Assembly (NCBI GenBank): GCA_029263315.1
Contig: JAJCXR010000045.1
Span: 300,899-364,898 of the forward strand
Source of the DNA: Acidobacteriota bacterium
Lineage (GTDB): Bacteria > Acidobacteriota > Thermoanaerobaculia > Multivoradales > J023
Reading direction: 5' to 3'
DNA: 64,000 nt
The notes below the pieces were generated by a model. That model was not told the origin of the DNA. It saw only the letters and a program-made list of their open reading frames with translations, and made no database searches. Positions 23,341 through 32,596 of this stretch are shown here, piece by piece. The position numbers and the translations under genes were made by a program. Each line of letters opens with the position of its first letter. Position 1 is the first letter of the stretch.

Positions 23341-25416
23341 TCAAGCCACAGCCGCCATCGACCCCTCATCCACCTCCCAATCGGGACAAAAGGTCATCAC
23401 CAACAACGTCCGATCATCATCGGCCGGGAATTGCCCGGTATGCTCGTCGACGGCGGCCAACAGCCGATCTCGCACTTGATCTGGGCTGTCGGCGGAGCCT
23501 GCCAGGGCGGCCTCCACGGCTTCGAAACCGAAGGCTTCGAGACGTGCATTGGTGGCTTCGATGAGGCCGTCGGACAGCCAGATGACGGTGTCGCCGGGTT
23601 GCAGACGGAAGGTGCGACGGGCAAAACGGTCGCTGAAGGTGCCCAAGGGTAGGCTCGGCATCTCGATGGCGGTGATGCGTCCTTTTCGCAGCACGTAGGT
23701 GGGGGCGTGCCCCGCATTGGTCAAGATGAGCTCGCCGTTGCTGCCGTCGAGGACCCCGAGGGTGGCGGTGACGAAGCTGCGGCGATGGGCCAAACCGCTG
23801 CGCAACAGTTGATGCAGCTGGCGCAGGATGACCAACGGATCCGGTTGCTGGGCCGCCAGCACCTGCAGGGCCGACTTCACCATCGCCATGCGCAGCCCGG
23901 CGGTGATGCCGTGGCCGGCGGCGTCCGCCACCATGACGGCCAGCCGCTGGTCGCCCATCGGTAGCAGGTCGTAATAGTCACCGCCGATGGCGGAGCAGGG
24001 GGCGAAATGGGTGGAGAAGCGCATGCTCGACGGGGTCAACAGGGTATCCGGCAACAGACTGCGCTGGAGATCGCGGGCGAAGGCCAAGTCCTTTTCCAGG
24101 ACCTTTTTCTGTGCCGCCTCCGCCACCAGGGACTGCATATTGCGCGCCATGTCGTTGAAGGAGTCCTGCAAGGCGCCGATCTGGTCGCGCCGCTCGACCT
24201 CGATGCGGGCTCCGAAATCCCCCTCCTGCATCCGTTGGGTGGCTTCGGTCAGACGGTTCACCGCCCGGCTGAGGCCGGCCACCATCAAGGTGGCCATCAA
24301 GGCCGCCAAAATGTAGATGTCGAAGAGCACAAAGGCGATCACCGCCAAGGAGAGAACCACCCTGCTGTCGACCTCCGCCGAGCTCGACAGCAGACGGTAG
24401 TAGATGCCCCTGACGTTGGCCACCAGCTCAGCATAGACAAATCCCCGCTCACCTTCCCCCTGCGGCGGATAGAAAGGGCTCCAGACCTCGACCCAGCGAA
24501 CCGAAGGACGATCCAGCAGGCCCGGTTCCTCGATGTTGGGGTGGAGGACCGTGGCCAGCTCCTCGGCGCTCACCTGGCGACGGCGATGGCCGAGGGAAAA
24601 CTCGCGGTTGAAGGCGGTGATGCGATCCGTCCCGCCGTGGTCGACTTCGTCGGAGCGAAAGAGATCGACCCACAGCCCGCTGCGTTGGGCCAGCTCCTGG
24701 GTCAGCTCCGGCCGCCAGCGGGCCATCACCCCCCAGCGGCCGTGAACGACCGCCGACATGACGGTGAGCTTGCCGTCGGACCCTTCCACCAAGCTGATGT
24801 CGTCGAGCTCGCGGGTCCCGGCCTCGAGAGCTTCGCTGGGCCACCAGGTCTGCCAAGTGCGGGGGGCTTCGGGATCGCCGGCGATCTTGACCCCTTTGCG
24901 GTAGTAGGCGACGGCGATGGGGGAGTCCGCGGGGCTTTCGGGGAGGTGGGAGAGGCGCCACTGCTCGAGGTGACGTCGTGCCTCGAGGCGGACGTCGGCG
25001 CCGATGCCCCCCAGCGTATCGCGAAAGATATGGCCGACGAAGTAGCCGCTCAGGGTGTAACTCAAGACCAAGACCAGAAGCGCCCCGAGAACCACCGGCA
25101 CGATGCCGAAGAGAAAGTACGAAAAGGCCAACCGCCTGCCGACCCGCCAGAGGAAACGACGCAGCACCAAGACCAACGCCCACAGGGTGAGAAAGATGGC
25201 GAAGCTCAGGGTGTAGGCGCGCAGCAGCAAGCCGGGGAGGCCCCATTCGACGGACGATTGCCAGAGCAGAAGCCCGGCCAGGGCGAGCATGCCGGCCGTC
25301 AAACTCGGCCAAAAGCGCCGTATGAAGGAATCGAAGGCGGAAGGCTGGGGAGTGGAGGGTGGGTCCATGGTGTGCCTTACGAAGCGAGATGGCGTGAGTT
25401 TCGGTCGGCTGATCAT
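23341..25416 (-). CDS. PP2C-type (SpoIIE/RsbU-like) serine phosphatase, membrane receptor
   Basis: Predicted transmembrane sensor phosphatase of 691 residues. Two or three N-terminal membrane segments (about 35-60, 65-85, 97-123) precede an extracytoplasmic sensor region of about 220 residues. Another membrane helix (about 350-380) and a HAMP domain follow (SRAVNRLTEATQRMQEGDFGARIEV). The C-terminal 230 residues are the PP2C/SpoIIE domain: ARDLQRSLLP, GGDYYDLLPMGDQRLAVMVADAAGHG (metal-binding Asp residues), TNAGHAPTYVLRKG, WLSDGLIEATN and DDRTLLVM. Such enzymes dephosphorylate anti-anti-sigma factors in partner-switching; no RsbV/RsbW-like gene is seen nearby. An in-frame ATG at 25368 is an alternative start. 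Divergent from korA. Confidence 0.92.
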   Translation of the reverse strand: MISRPKLTPSRFVRHTMDPPSTPQPSAFDSFIRRFWPSLTAGMLALAGLLLWQSSVEWGLPGLLLRAYTLSFAIFLTLWALVLVLRRFLWRVGRRLAFSYFLFGIVPVVLGALLVLVLSYTLSGYFVGHIFRDTLGGIGADVRLEARRHLEQWRLSHLPESPADSPIAVAYYRKGVKIAGDPEAPRTWQTWWPSEALEAGTRELDDISLVEGSDGKLTVMSAVVHGRWGVMARWRPELTQELAQRSGLWVDLFRSDEVDHGGTDRITAFNREFSLGHRRRQVSAEELATVLHPNIEEPGLLDRPSVRWVEVWSPFYPPQGEGERGFVYAELVANVRGIYYRLLSSSAEVDSRVVLSLAVIAFVLFDIYILAALMATLMVAGLSRAVNRLTEATQRMQEGDFGARIEVERRDQIGALQDSFNDMARNMQSLVAEAAQKKVLEKDLAFARDLQRSLLPDTLLTPSSMRFSTHFAPCSAIGGDYYDLLPMGDQRLAVMVADAAGHGITAGLRMAMVKSALQVLAAQQPDPLVILRQLHQLLRSGLAHRRSFVTATLGVLDGSNGELILTNAGHAPTYVLRKGRITAIEMPSLPLGTFSDRFARRTFRLQPGDTVIWLSDGLIEATNARLEAFGFEAVEAALAGSADSPDQVRDRLLAAVDEHTGQFPADDDRTLLVMTFCPDWEVDEGSMAAVA

Positions 25417-25674
25417 ATCCCGTTCCGCCGCTCACCGCGATCACTTGGCGGTGACAGGAATTCGTCGGTCTGCTAGCATCAATGTTGTCTCCACGGGCGC
25501 GGCGGGGGCCGTCTCGGAGACTCGCCGGACCCGGGAGCTACGGCCCACGGTAAATTCGTGTCGTTCCCTCGCTCTCATCAAAGCAAACAGCTCATCGGCG
25601 TTGCAGAGTCTCCGCGGAGGCCACCTGCCGTCGTTGGCGGTCGACAGACCGCTTTCAGAAAGGAACCGAGCCTC

Positions 25675-27537
25675 ATGACGAGCTCCGCAGTGGTCCATGA
25701 TTCCGTCGAAAAGCTCTCCGATGTGGTCATCCGCTTTGCCGGGGACAGCGGCGACGGGATGCAGTTGACCGGCACGCAATTCACCAATACCTCCGCCGTG
25801 CTGGGCAACGACCTGTCGACCTTGCCGGACTTTCCAGCCGAGATCCGTGCCCCGGCGGGCACCTTGCCGGGCGTCTCGGCGTTTCAAGTACGGATTGCCG
25901 ACTACGACATTCACACCCCCGGCGACGCCCCCAACGTTCTGGTGGCGATGAACCCGGCCGCCCTCAAGACCAATATTGCGGACCTCGAGGTCGGCGGCAT
26001 CCTGATCGTCAACAGCAACGAGTTCAACAAGCGCAACCTCACCAAGGCGTATTACACGGAGAATCCCCTGACCAACGGTAGCCTCGAAGGCTATCGGCTC
26101 TTCGAGGTCGAGCTCACCAAGTTGACGCGCGCCGCCCTCGACGAGATGGGTTTGGGTAACCGCGATCGCGACCGCTGCAAGAATCTCTTTGCCCTGGGCA
26201 TGATTTACTGGATGTTCAGCCGCCCGCTCGACAACACCGAGGCCTGGTTGGCCAAGAAATTCGCCAGCAAGCCGGAGATCATCGAGGCCAATCTGCGGGC
26301 CATGAAGGCGGGCTGGAACTACTGCGACATCACCGGCGCTTTCCAAACCTCCCGCTACGAGGTCGTAGCGGCGCCGTTGCCGGCGGGCACCTACCGCAAC
26401 ATCAACGGCAACTCAGCCCTCGCCTTGGGTTTGGTCACCGCCAGCCGACGTAGCGGTTTGCCCCTGTTCCTGGGCTCCTATCCGATCACCCCGGCGAGCT
26501 CCGTCTTGCACGAGCTGGCGCGCTACAAGCACTACGGCGTCACCACCTTCCAGGCGGAAGACGAAATCGCCGCCGTATGTGCCGCCGTCGGCGCCTCGTT
26601 CGGCGGCTCCCTGGCGATCACCACCACCAGCGGCCCGGGTCTGGCCCTGAAATCGGAGGCGATCAATCTGGCCTTGATCACCGAGCTACCGTTGGTGGTG
26701 ATCGATGTGCAACGGGCCGGACCGTCGACCGGCATGCCCACCAAGACTGAGCAAACGGACCTGCTGCAAGCCATGTTTGGGCGCAACGGCGAATCGCCGA
26801 TGCCGGTCATCGCGCCGTCGTCGCCGGGGGATTGTTTCTCCGTCGCCATCGAGGCCTGCCGCATGGCGATCCAATACATGGTGCCGGTGCTCCTGCTCTC
26901 GGATGGCTATCTGGCCAACGGTTCCGAGCCTTGGCGTTTGCCGGAGGTGGAGGATCTACCGGATTTGCGCCTCGAGCACCACGGCGACGCTGAGGATTTT
27001 CAGCCCTATCGCCGCAACCCCGAGACCCTGGCCCGCAACTGGGCGGTGCCCGGAACCCCTGGGCTGGAGCATCGCATCGGGGGCCTGGAGAAACAGGACG
27101 TCACCGGCAGTGTGTCGTACGATCCGGACAACCACCAGCACATGACCCGGCTGCGGGCCGAGAAGGTGGAGCGAATCGCCCGCACCATCCCGCCCCTCGA
27201 GGTGGACGGCGACAGCGGCGGCCGGCTCCTGGTGCTCGGTTGGGGCAGCACCGCCGGTGCCATCACCGGCGCCGTCAACCTGGCCCGGAAAGAGGGCGTG
27301 AAAGTATCGAGGGCCCACCTCAGGCACCTCAACCCATTGCCCAGCAATCTAGGGGATGTCTTGGCGAGCTTCGAGCAAGTGCTGCTGCCGGAAATCAATA
27401 CCGGCCAACTGGCGATGATCCTGCGGGCCCGCTTCCTCAAAGACATCATCACCTTGTCCAAGGTCCAGGGAAAACCCTTCATGCGGGGAGAAATCCTCGC
27501 CAAGATCCACCAGCTGACCGGCGCGAGCGAGGGCTGA
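25675..27537 (+). CDS. korA: 2-oxoglutarate/2-oxoacid:ferredoxin oxidoreductase subunit alpha
   Basis: Alpha subunit (620 residues) of a CoA- and ferredoxin-dependent 2-oxoacid oxidoreductase. The enzyme catalyses reversible decarboxylation of 2-oxoglutarate or a related 2-oxoacid, feeding or reversing the TCA cycle. The fused gamma domain (about 15-200) shows RFAGDSGDGMQLTG and NPAALKTNIADLEVGG; the alpha part follows with GNSALALGLVTASRRSGLPL, FLGSYPITPASSVLHELAR, QAEDEIAAVCAAVGAS and TTTSGPGLALKSEAINL. The ATG at 25675 follows AAGGAA at a normal distance; an upstream in-frame extension to 25558 has no site. Gene order korA-korB with a 3-base gap is typical. No ferredoxin-like delta subunit is encoded next to it. 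Confidence 0.94.
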   Translation: MTSSAVVHDSVEKLSDVVIRFAGDSGDGMQLTGTQFTNTSAVLGNDLSTLPDFPAEIRAPAGTLPGVSAFQVRIADYDIHTPGDAPNVLVAMNPAALKTNIADLEVGGILIVNSNEFNKRNLTKAYYTENPLTNGSLEGYRLFEVELTKLTRAALDEMGLGNRDRDRCKNLFALGMIYWMFSRPLDNTEAWLAKKFASKPEIIEANLRAMKAGWNYCDITGAFQTSRYEVVAAPLPAGTYRNINGNSALALGLVTASRRSGLPLFLGSYPITPASSVLHELARYKHYGVTTFQAEDEIAAVCAAVGASFGGSLAITTTSGPGLALKSEAINLALITELPLVVIDVQRAGPSTGMPTKTEQTDLLQAMFGRNGESPMPVIAPSSPGDCFSVAIEACRMAIQYMVPVLLLSDGYLANGSEPWRLPEVEDLPDLRLEHHGDAEDFQPYRRNPETLARNWAVPGTPGLEHRIGGLEKQDVTGSVSYDPDNHQHMTRLRAEKVERIARTIPPLEVDGDSGGRLLVLGWGSTAGAITGAVNLARKEGVKVSRAHLRHLNPLPSNLGDVLASFEQVLLPEINTGQLAMILRARFLKDIITLSKVQGKPFMRGEILAKIHQLTGASEG

Positions 27538-27540
27538 ATC

Positions 27541-28548
27541 ATGGCTGACCAAGCGACGTTGACCCGCAAGGACTTTCAATCGGATCAGGATGTCCGCTGG
27601 TGCCCCGGTTGCGGTGACTACGCCATCCTCAAGGCGGTGCAGGAGGTCTTTCCCAGCCTGGGCATTCCGCGGGAGAAATTTGTCGTGGTGTCGGGCATCG
27701 GCTGCTCCAGCCGCTTCCCGTATTACATGAATTCCTACGGTTTCCACACCATCCACGGGCGGGCTCCGGCCGTCGCCACCGGTCTCAAGACCACCCGCTC
27801 CGATCTCGAGGTTTGGGTGGTGACCGGCGATGGCGATGCCCTGTCGATCGGTGGCAACCACTTGATCCACGCCCTGCGGCGCAATGTGGGTCTCAAGGTG
27901 CTGTTGTTCAACAACCGCATCTATGGTTTGACCAAGGGCCAGTATTCCCCCACCAGCGAGGTCGGGAAACGCACCTCGTCGTCGCCCTACGGTTCGTTGG
28001 ATGCGCCCTTCAATCCCCTGAGCTTGGCCCTGGGTGCCGGGGCCACCTTCGTCGCCCGCACCGTCGACATCTATCAGAAGCATCTCATCGAGGTGCTCCA
28101 CCGGGCTGCCCAGCACCGCGGTACCGCCTTCATCGAGATCTACCAGAACTGCAACATCTTCAACGACGGCGCCTTCAGCTACATGACGGACAAGAGCCAA
28201 CGGCAGGAGCAGGGGATCTACCTGCAACACGGCCAACCGGTAATCTTCGGCGGCGAGGAGAAGCGGGGCATTCGGATGAAGGACATGCGCTGCGAGGTGG
28301 TGACCTTGGGCGACGGCTTCAGTGAGGAAGACTGCCTGGTATGGGACGAGACCAACCCTGCCATGGCCATGCTGATGGCCCAGATGTTGCCTCCGGACTA
28401 TCCCACGCCCTTGGGGGTGCTGCGGGCGGTCGACAGGCCGGTCTTCGAAGAGCAGGTGGTGGCGCAGATCCAGGCGGAGATCAAATCCAAAGGCGATGGC
28501 ACCCTGGAAGAGCTGTTGCACGCCGGGGATGTCTGGACCGTCGACTGA
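27541..28548 (+). CDS. korB: 2-oxoglutarate/2-oxoacid:ferredoxin oxidoreductase subunit beta
   Basis: Thiamine-diphosphate-binding beta subunit, 335 residues, partner of korA. The motif WCPGCGDYAILKA near residue 20 supplies Fe-S cysteines, VSGIGCSSRFPYYMNSYG follows, and GDGDALSIGGNH-x-IHA-x-RRN is the ThDP/Mg2+ site. NNRIYGLTKGQYSPTS near residue 125 is conserved in the family. Its stop TGA shares one base with the start ATG of lepB (TGATG at 28546-28550), so lepB translation may be coupled to it. The preferred 2-oxoacid (2-oxoglutarate rather than pyruvate) is inferred from overall KorAB resemblance. Confidence 0.95.
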   Translation: MADQATLTRKDFQSDQDVRWCPGCGDYAILKAVQEVFPSLGIPREKFVVVSGIGCSSRFPYYMNSYGFHTIHGRAPAVATGLKTTRSDLEVWVVTGDGDALSIGGNHLIHALRRNVGLKVLLFNNRIYGLTKGQYSPTSEVGKRTSSSPYGSLDAPFNPLSLALGAGATFVARTVDIYQKHLIEVLHRAAQHRGTAFIEIYQNCNIFNDGAFSYMTDKSQRQEQGIYLQHGQPVIFGGEEKRGIRMKDMRCEVVTLGDGFSEEDCLVWDETNPAMAMLMAQMLPPDYPTPLGVLRAVDRPVFEEQVVAQIQAEIKSKGDGTLEELLHAGDVWTVD

Positions 28549-29552
28549 TGTCGCACCATCAGACATCCGATCCAGCAGCCTCCGACGGTGGCATGCCGAG
28601 CAAATCCTCGGGAGTCCCCGTGGACGCAGCGATGAGCGGCAAGGGGGAAGACGCCAAGCGGGCCGGCAGCGGCAAGGCCGCCACGGGAGGCAACCCGTCC
28701 GCCGATGCGGTCACGAACCCCGGCGGTCGTACGGCACCGAGCCTATGGCAGCGGCAAGGCCAGATCCTGTGGTCGGAGTGGATCAAACCACTGCTGATCA
28801 TCGCTTTGGTGATGTTCTCCTTCCGCTCGGCGGTGGCGGATTGGAACGATGTGCCAACCGGCTCGATGAAGCCGACCATCCTCGAAGGGGATCGCATCTT
28901 CATCAACAAGGTGGCCTACGACTTGAAGTTTCCGTTCACCCGCTGGCGTCTGGCCCAGTGGGGAGACCCGGAGTGGGGCGATGTCGTGGTCCTGCGGTCG
29001 CCGGAAGACGCCAAGCGGTTGGTCAAACGGGTCATCGGGCTACCCGGAGACATTCTGGAAATCCGCGGCATGTACCTCTACCGCAACGGCGAGCCGGCCC
29101 ATTACCTGAAGCGTCCCGAGGCGGATTTCACCGGCGTCGACATTCGTCAAGGCCAGACCCCCTTCTACTTCGACGAAGACATCGAGGGGCGTCAACATCC
29201 GATCATGTTGACCCTGAACACCGAAGAGGTGCGCAAGTACCGGTCCCTCGATCCTCTGAACAGTTTTGGGCAGCCCCTGTTCACCCCCAAGAACTGCCGC
29301 TCGGTGAGCAGCACCGAAGATCTCAAGCGCCTACGGGATGTCCGGGCCCGGCGGGACTCCTGGGTCTGCATCGTTCCGGATGGGCATTACTTCATGATGG
29401 GCGACAACCGGCTCAACAGTCGGGATTCGCGCTATTTCGGGCCGGTGCAACGGTCTGAGATCTTAGGGCAGGCGACGGCGGTGGCCCTGTCGCTGAACCG
29501 CAACGACTATTACAAACCGCGCTGGCACCGCTTTTTCACGCCATTGCCTTGA
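28548..29552 (+). CDS. lepB: Signal peptidase I
   Basis: Membrane serine protease cleaving signal peptides from exported proteins, 334 residues. A variable Ser/Gly-rich cytoplasmic N-terminus of about 75 residues precedes one membrane segment (IKPLLIIALVMFSFRSAVA). The catalytic serine is in DVPTGSMKPT (Ser106) and the general-base lysine in KRLVKRVIGLPGD (Lys160). Box E is FMMGDNRLNSRDSRYFGPV. It carries the extended insert (about 180-270) of Gram-negative LepB proteins. The ATG is embedded in the korB stop (TGATG); the frame is also open upstream inside korB, but that start would remove the usual domain spacing. Confidence 0.95.
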   Translation: MSHHQTSDPAASDGGMPSKSSGVPVDAAMSGKGEDAKRAGSGKAATGGNPSADAVTNPGGRTAPSLWQRQGQILWSEWIKPLLIIALVMFSFRSAVADWNDVPTGSMKPTILEGDRIFINKVAYDLKFPFTRWRLAQWGDPEWGDVVVLRSPEDAKRLVKRVIGLPGDILEIRGMYLYRNGEPAHYLKRPEADFTGVDIRQGQTPFYFDEDIEGRQHPIMLTLNTEEVRKYRSLDPLNSFGQPLFTPKNCRSVSSTEDLKRLRDVRARRDSWVCIVPDGHYFMMGDNRLNSRDSRYFGPVQRSEILGQATAVALSLNRNDYYKPRWHRFFTPLP

Positions 29553-29565
29553 GGTTTCGGGGTGC

Positions 29566-31695
29566 TCAGCGCGTTGAAGGCTCATCTGTCTCCACTTCTG
29601 CGCTCGGTGGCCAAGTATCGGACAAGAGATCAGGATGGCTGGCGAAGGCTCGACCATGATGCCACCAGCTTTCTGCCTCCCCTCGCCGACCTTCACGCCA
29701 TAGGATGTCCACCAAGGCGACGTATCCCCGAGAGTTCTTCGGCTCGATGGCGAGGACCCGCTGCCAGGCGTCGATGGCCTCTGCCGAGTGGTTCGATTGC
29801 TCGTAGGCGTAGCCGAGAAAGAGCCAGGCACGGACAAAATTGGGGAACAGGTCAACGGCCCGGCGCAGCATCTCAGTGGCCTCCTCGGTATTGCCCTCGG
29901 CCAGCAGCACCCTGCCCAGATTGAAATGACGCTGCGGGCTGTCGGGCTCCAAGTCCAGGGCTTGGCGCAGCAGGACTAAACCCTCCTGCCGCTCACCGAG
30001 GGCGATTCGAAGAATCCCCAGCAGATCGGTGAATCGGGCCTGCTGCGGAAACTGAGGCTGGACCTGGGAGGCCAGTTGATGCGCCTCCTCGAAGCGCCGC
30101 AGTCGGATGAGGCCTTTGATCAGCTGGTACCAAGGTTCTGCGTCGGTGAGGCCGGAGGCGGGAAGGTGCTTGGCCAAGTGGGCCAGCGACTCCTCTTGAC
30201 CGCCCACCCGTTCCACCGCCATGGCCCGATAGACCTCCCCTACGGACCCCCGCGGACGGTCCTCCCCCAAGAGCTCGATGCCCACCAACACCGGTGAGCT
30301 TTCTGCCCGGGGCGCCAGGTAGGCGTCGACATCCGGCCGTCGTTGGATTCTATGATCGGTCATCAGCACCTGCACCACATCGGTGGGGCGCCGTTTGGGC
30401 ATGTGGCAGGCGGCGCAGTCGTCGTTGGCCACGCCCTCGGGGCGCTCGACGCCACCGTGCTCCGGGGCGTCGGCCTTCATGGCCTCCAACCGGCAGTTAT
30501 CGACGGTATGGCAGCTCAGGCAAGCGTCGCGGAAGTGGGCCGCCCGCTCTGCCTTGGCCACCTTGCGATGGGGATCGTGGCAGGTGAGGCAGCTGAGCTG
30601 GCCGGGGGGGCTCTCGGCAAAACAACGGCTCTGCTGCAGACGGTAGGGATGATGATTGATCTCGAAACGATCGCCGCGCTCCGCCTCCGCTTCGTCCACA
30701 TCGAGAGTGACGAAATAGTCGCTGTAGGGCTCACCGACCCGGTAGGAATAGTCGGCGCGGTCGAATCGACGCAGGCCGGGGATCGCCACCGTCGGTTGTA
30801 GGTGGCAGCTCCGGCAGACTTCGTCACGCCGCTCCGGCGACAGTCGCCCAGGATTGACGATCGAGCTCTGCAGGGTTTCGGGGGTCGTCGCATCGCCGGC
30901 CAGGGCGACGCCCACATGGGCCGCCCCGGGACCATGGCAGCGTTGGCATCCCAAGCCTTGGGGCAGCTCCGGCGGGTAGAGGTGGGGCTGTGATCTGACA
31001 TCACTGCCCAGGGGAACCTCCGGGTAGGCGTTGTGGCAGAACATGCACTCCCGTTGCACCCGTCGCAGCACCCCTTCGTGGTGCGGTTGATCGTAGCCGG
31101 GGGCGATGCCCCAGCGGGCCGGTTGGCCATGGCCGTCGTCGGCATACCAAGCCAGTGGCAGCTGATAGAGCTCCCCCTGAGGAGTACGGTAGAGGTAGGT
31201 TCGAGCATGCTTGCCGGATCCCAAGATCCAATCGACATCGACTTCGAAAACGTTGATCTCTCGGCCCTGCTCATCCAATTGATGGCGCCGGAAGGTGTAG
31301 CGATCCCCCTGCCGTCGCATTTGGTAGATGCGCTGCGACGGCCCGTGCCGGAAGGGGGTGGAGAAGTCCTCGACGGCTTTTTCGGCGCTCGGACGATAGA
31401 AGGATTGTGCCATGGCCACCTCCCGGTAGGAGCGGGCCAAGTCGGCGTGGCAGCGGCCACAGACCCGATCGTCCACATAGCCGGCGGCGGCCCCTTCGGT
31501 GACCTGGATCGAGAAGCGTTGCAGGGCCTCGGCGGCCAGCGGGGTAATGTCCGGGGTGGGAGAGGGCGCCTCTTCGGGAGAGGAGGAGCCGTCGGCGGAG
31601 CTAGCCGACGGCATCGGAGCTTGAGCCAGCAAGGCCAGGGCAAAAACGAGTAGGAAAGGACAGGCCGCAACCAGCAAGCGCCGAGAGTTCCGCAT
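29566..31695 (-). CDS. Multihaem c-type cytochrome with TPR tail
   Basis: Predicted exported electron-transfer protein, 709 residues. A signal peptide (LLVAACPFLLVFALALLAQA) is followed by seven CxxCH haem-attachment motifs: CGRCH, CMFCH, CQRCH, CRSCH, CLTCH, CLSCH and CAACH, spread from residue about 80 to 440. The spacing and the CHDPH and CHMPKRR contexts resemble cytochrome c554/nitrite-reductase-like multihaem families. The C-terminal 200 residues contain at least three TPR motifs (EPWYQLIKGLIRLRRFEEAHQ, HFNLGRVLLAEGNTEEA, AWLFLGYAYEQSNHSAEAI), probably for assembly with a partner. Convergent with lepB; its own redox partner is not in the window. Confidence 0.92.
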   Translation of the reverse strand: MRNSRRLLVAACPFLLVFALALLAQAPMPSASSADGSSSPEEAPSPTPDITPLAAEALQRFSIQVTEGAAAGYVDDRVCGRCHADLARSYREVAMAQSFYRPSAEKAVEDFSTPFRHGPSQRIYQMRRQGDRYTFRRHQLDEQGREINVFEVDVDWILGSGKHARTYLYRTPQGELYQLPLAWYADDGHGQPARWGIAPGYDQPHHEGVLRRVQRECMFCHNAYPEVPLGSDVRSQPHLYPPELPQGLGCQRCHGPGAAHVGVALAGDATTPETLQSSIVNPGRLSPERRDEVCRSCHLQPTVAIPGLRRFDRADYSYRVGEPYSDYFVTLDVDEAEAERGDRFEINHHPYRLQQSRCFAESPPGQLSCLTCHDPHRKVAKAERAAHFRDACLSCHTVDNCRLEAMKADAPEHGGVERPEGVANDDCAACHMPKRRPTDVVQVLMTDHRIQRRPDVDAYLAPRAESSPVLVGIELLGEDRPRGSVGEVYRAMAVERVGGQEESLAHLAKHLPASGLTDAEPWYQLIKGLIRLRRFEEAHQLASQVQPQFPQQARFTDLLGILRIALGERQEGLVLLRQALDLEPDSPQRHFNLGRVLLAEGNTEEATEMLRRAVDLFPNFVRAWLFLGYAYEQSNHSAEAIDAWQRVLAIEPKNSRGYVALVDILWREGRRGEAESWWHHGRAFASHPDLLSDTWPPSAEVETDEPSTR

Positions 31696-31872
31696 CGGTG
31701 TATGTTCTCACATCCCGAACCTTGGAAGACAGGGACGAAATGTCCACCGCGGCGATGGCTGTGGTGCGCCGAGGGCGGTAGATCTGAGCCCTGGGCTGGA
31801 GCACCGGGCTTGAAATGCGCCCCGCCATCTTCTAAAGTCTTTCCTAGTCATCTTCTTCACCTGGGAGTGCTC

Positions 31873-32556
31873 ATGTCACCAGCGATTCGTCAGCGGGCTC
31901 CGATCTCGATCAAATCATCGTGCCGCGTCGGTAGCGTGCTCCTGGTAGGTTGCGGCCTGCTCTGGGCAATGGGTCTGCCTGCTGCGGCCCAAGAAGCCGC
32001 CGTGCCCACCATCACCAAGGCTGAGGTGAGGTGTATCGCCGGTGTTCCGTATCCGATCATCTCCGCCAGCATCCGTTCCGCCGACTCGGTACAAGCGGCC
32101 AAGGTCTACTTCCGAGCTGCCCAGGGGGAAGACTTTTATTTCGTCGAGATGGCGGTGCAGGATCGCGGTTACAGAGCTGTTTTGCCGGTCCCCAGCGACG
32201 AAACCAACCGCGTCATCTACTACGTGGAAGCGGTGTCTGCCTCCTTCGAAGCCGGGCGAACCGAAGAATACGAAGCGCCGGTACGGGACGATTGCGACGA
32301 GGACCGCTTCTTGGGCGATGATCCCCGCATCGTCATCTACGCCGTTGCTGAAAGCGCCCCAATTCCTGCGGGTTTCCTGTCTACGGGAGTCTCATCGACG
32401 GTCTCCGCCGCGGGGGTTGCCACGGCTGTCACCAGCGGTGGCGGTTTGGGGGCGGGGGCGATCACCGGTATCATCGTCGGCGGCGGTCTGGCGGCCGCGG
32501 CGATCGCCAACGAGCTGGACGACGAAACACCGCAGCCGGTCAGCCCGGGCGGCTGA
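31873..32556 (+). CDS. Secreted hypothetical protein with Ig-like domain
   Basis: Unknown function; 227 residues. A signal peptide (VGSVLLVGCGLLWAMGLPAAAQ) is followed by about 120 residues rich in beta strands (VYFRAAQGEDFYFVEMAV, YRAVLPVPSDETNRVIYYVEAV) resembling Ig/fibronectin-like domains. Two cysteines (VRCIAG, RDDCDED) could form a disulfide. A Gly/Ala/Thr-rich hydrophobic helix near the C-terminus (GAGAITGIIVGGGLAAAAIA) looks like a membrane or outer-membrane anchor. The frame is open to 31702 but the ATG at 31873 starts the signal peptide. The gene stands alone between the cytochrome and hydrolase genes. Confidence 0.65.
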   Translation: MSPAIRQRAPISIKSSCRVGSVLLVGCGLLWAMGLPAAAQEAAVPTITKAEVRCIAGVPYPIISASIRSADSVQAAKVYFRAAQGEDFYFVEMAVQDRGYRAVLPVPSDETNRVIYYVEAVSASFEAGRTEEYEAPVRDDCDEDRFLGDDPRIVIYAVAESAPIPAGFLSTGVSSTVSAAGVATAVTSGGGLGAGAITGIIVGGGLAAAAIANELDDETPQPVSPGG

Positions 32557-32596
32557 TGCCGCGGATCTCCGGCTGATCAGATTCAGCTGAGGAGAT

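Noticed and set aside
24007..25476. 489-residue + strand open frame opposite the PP2C phosphatase
   Set aside because: Composition is typical of reverse-complement shadow and it has no motif; the minus-strand frame has clear PP2C motifs.
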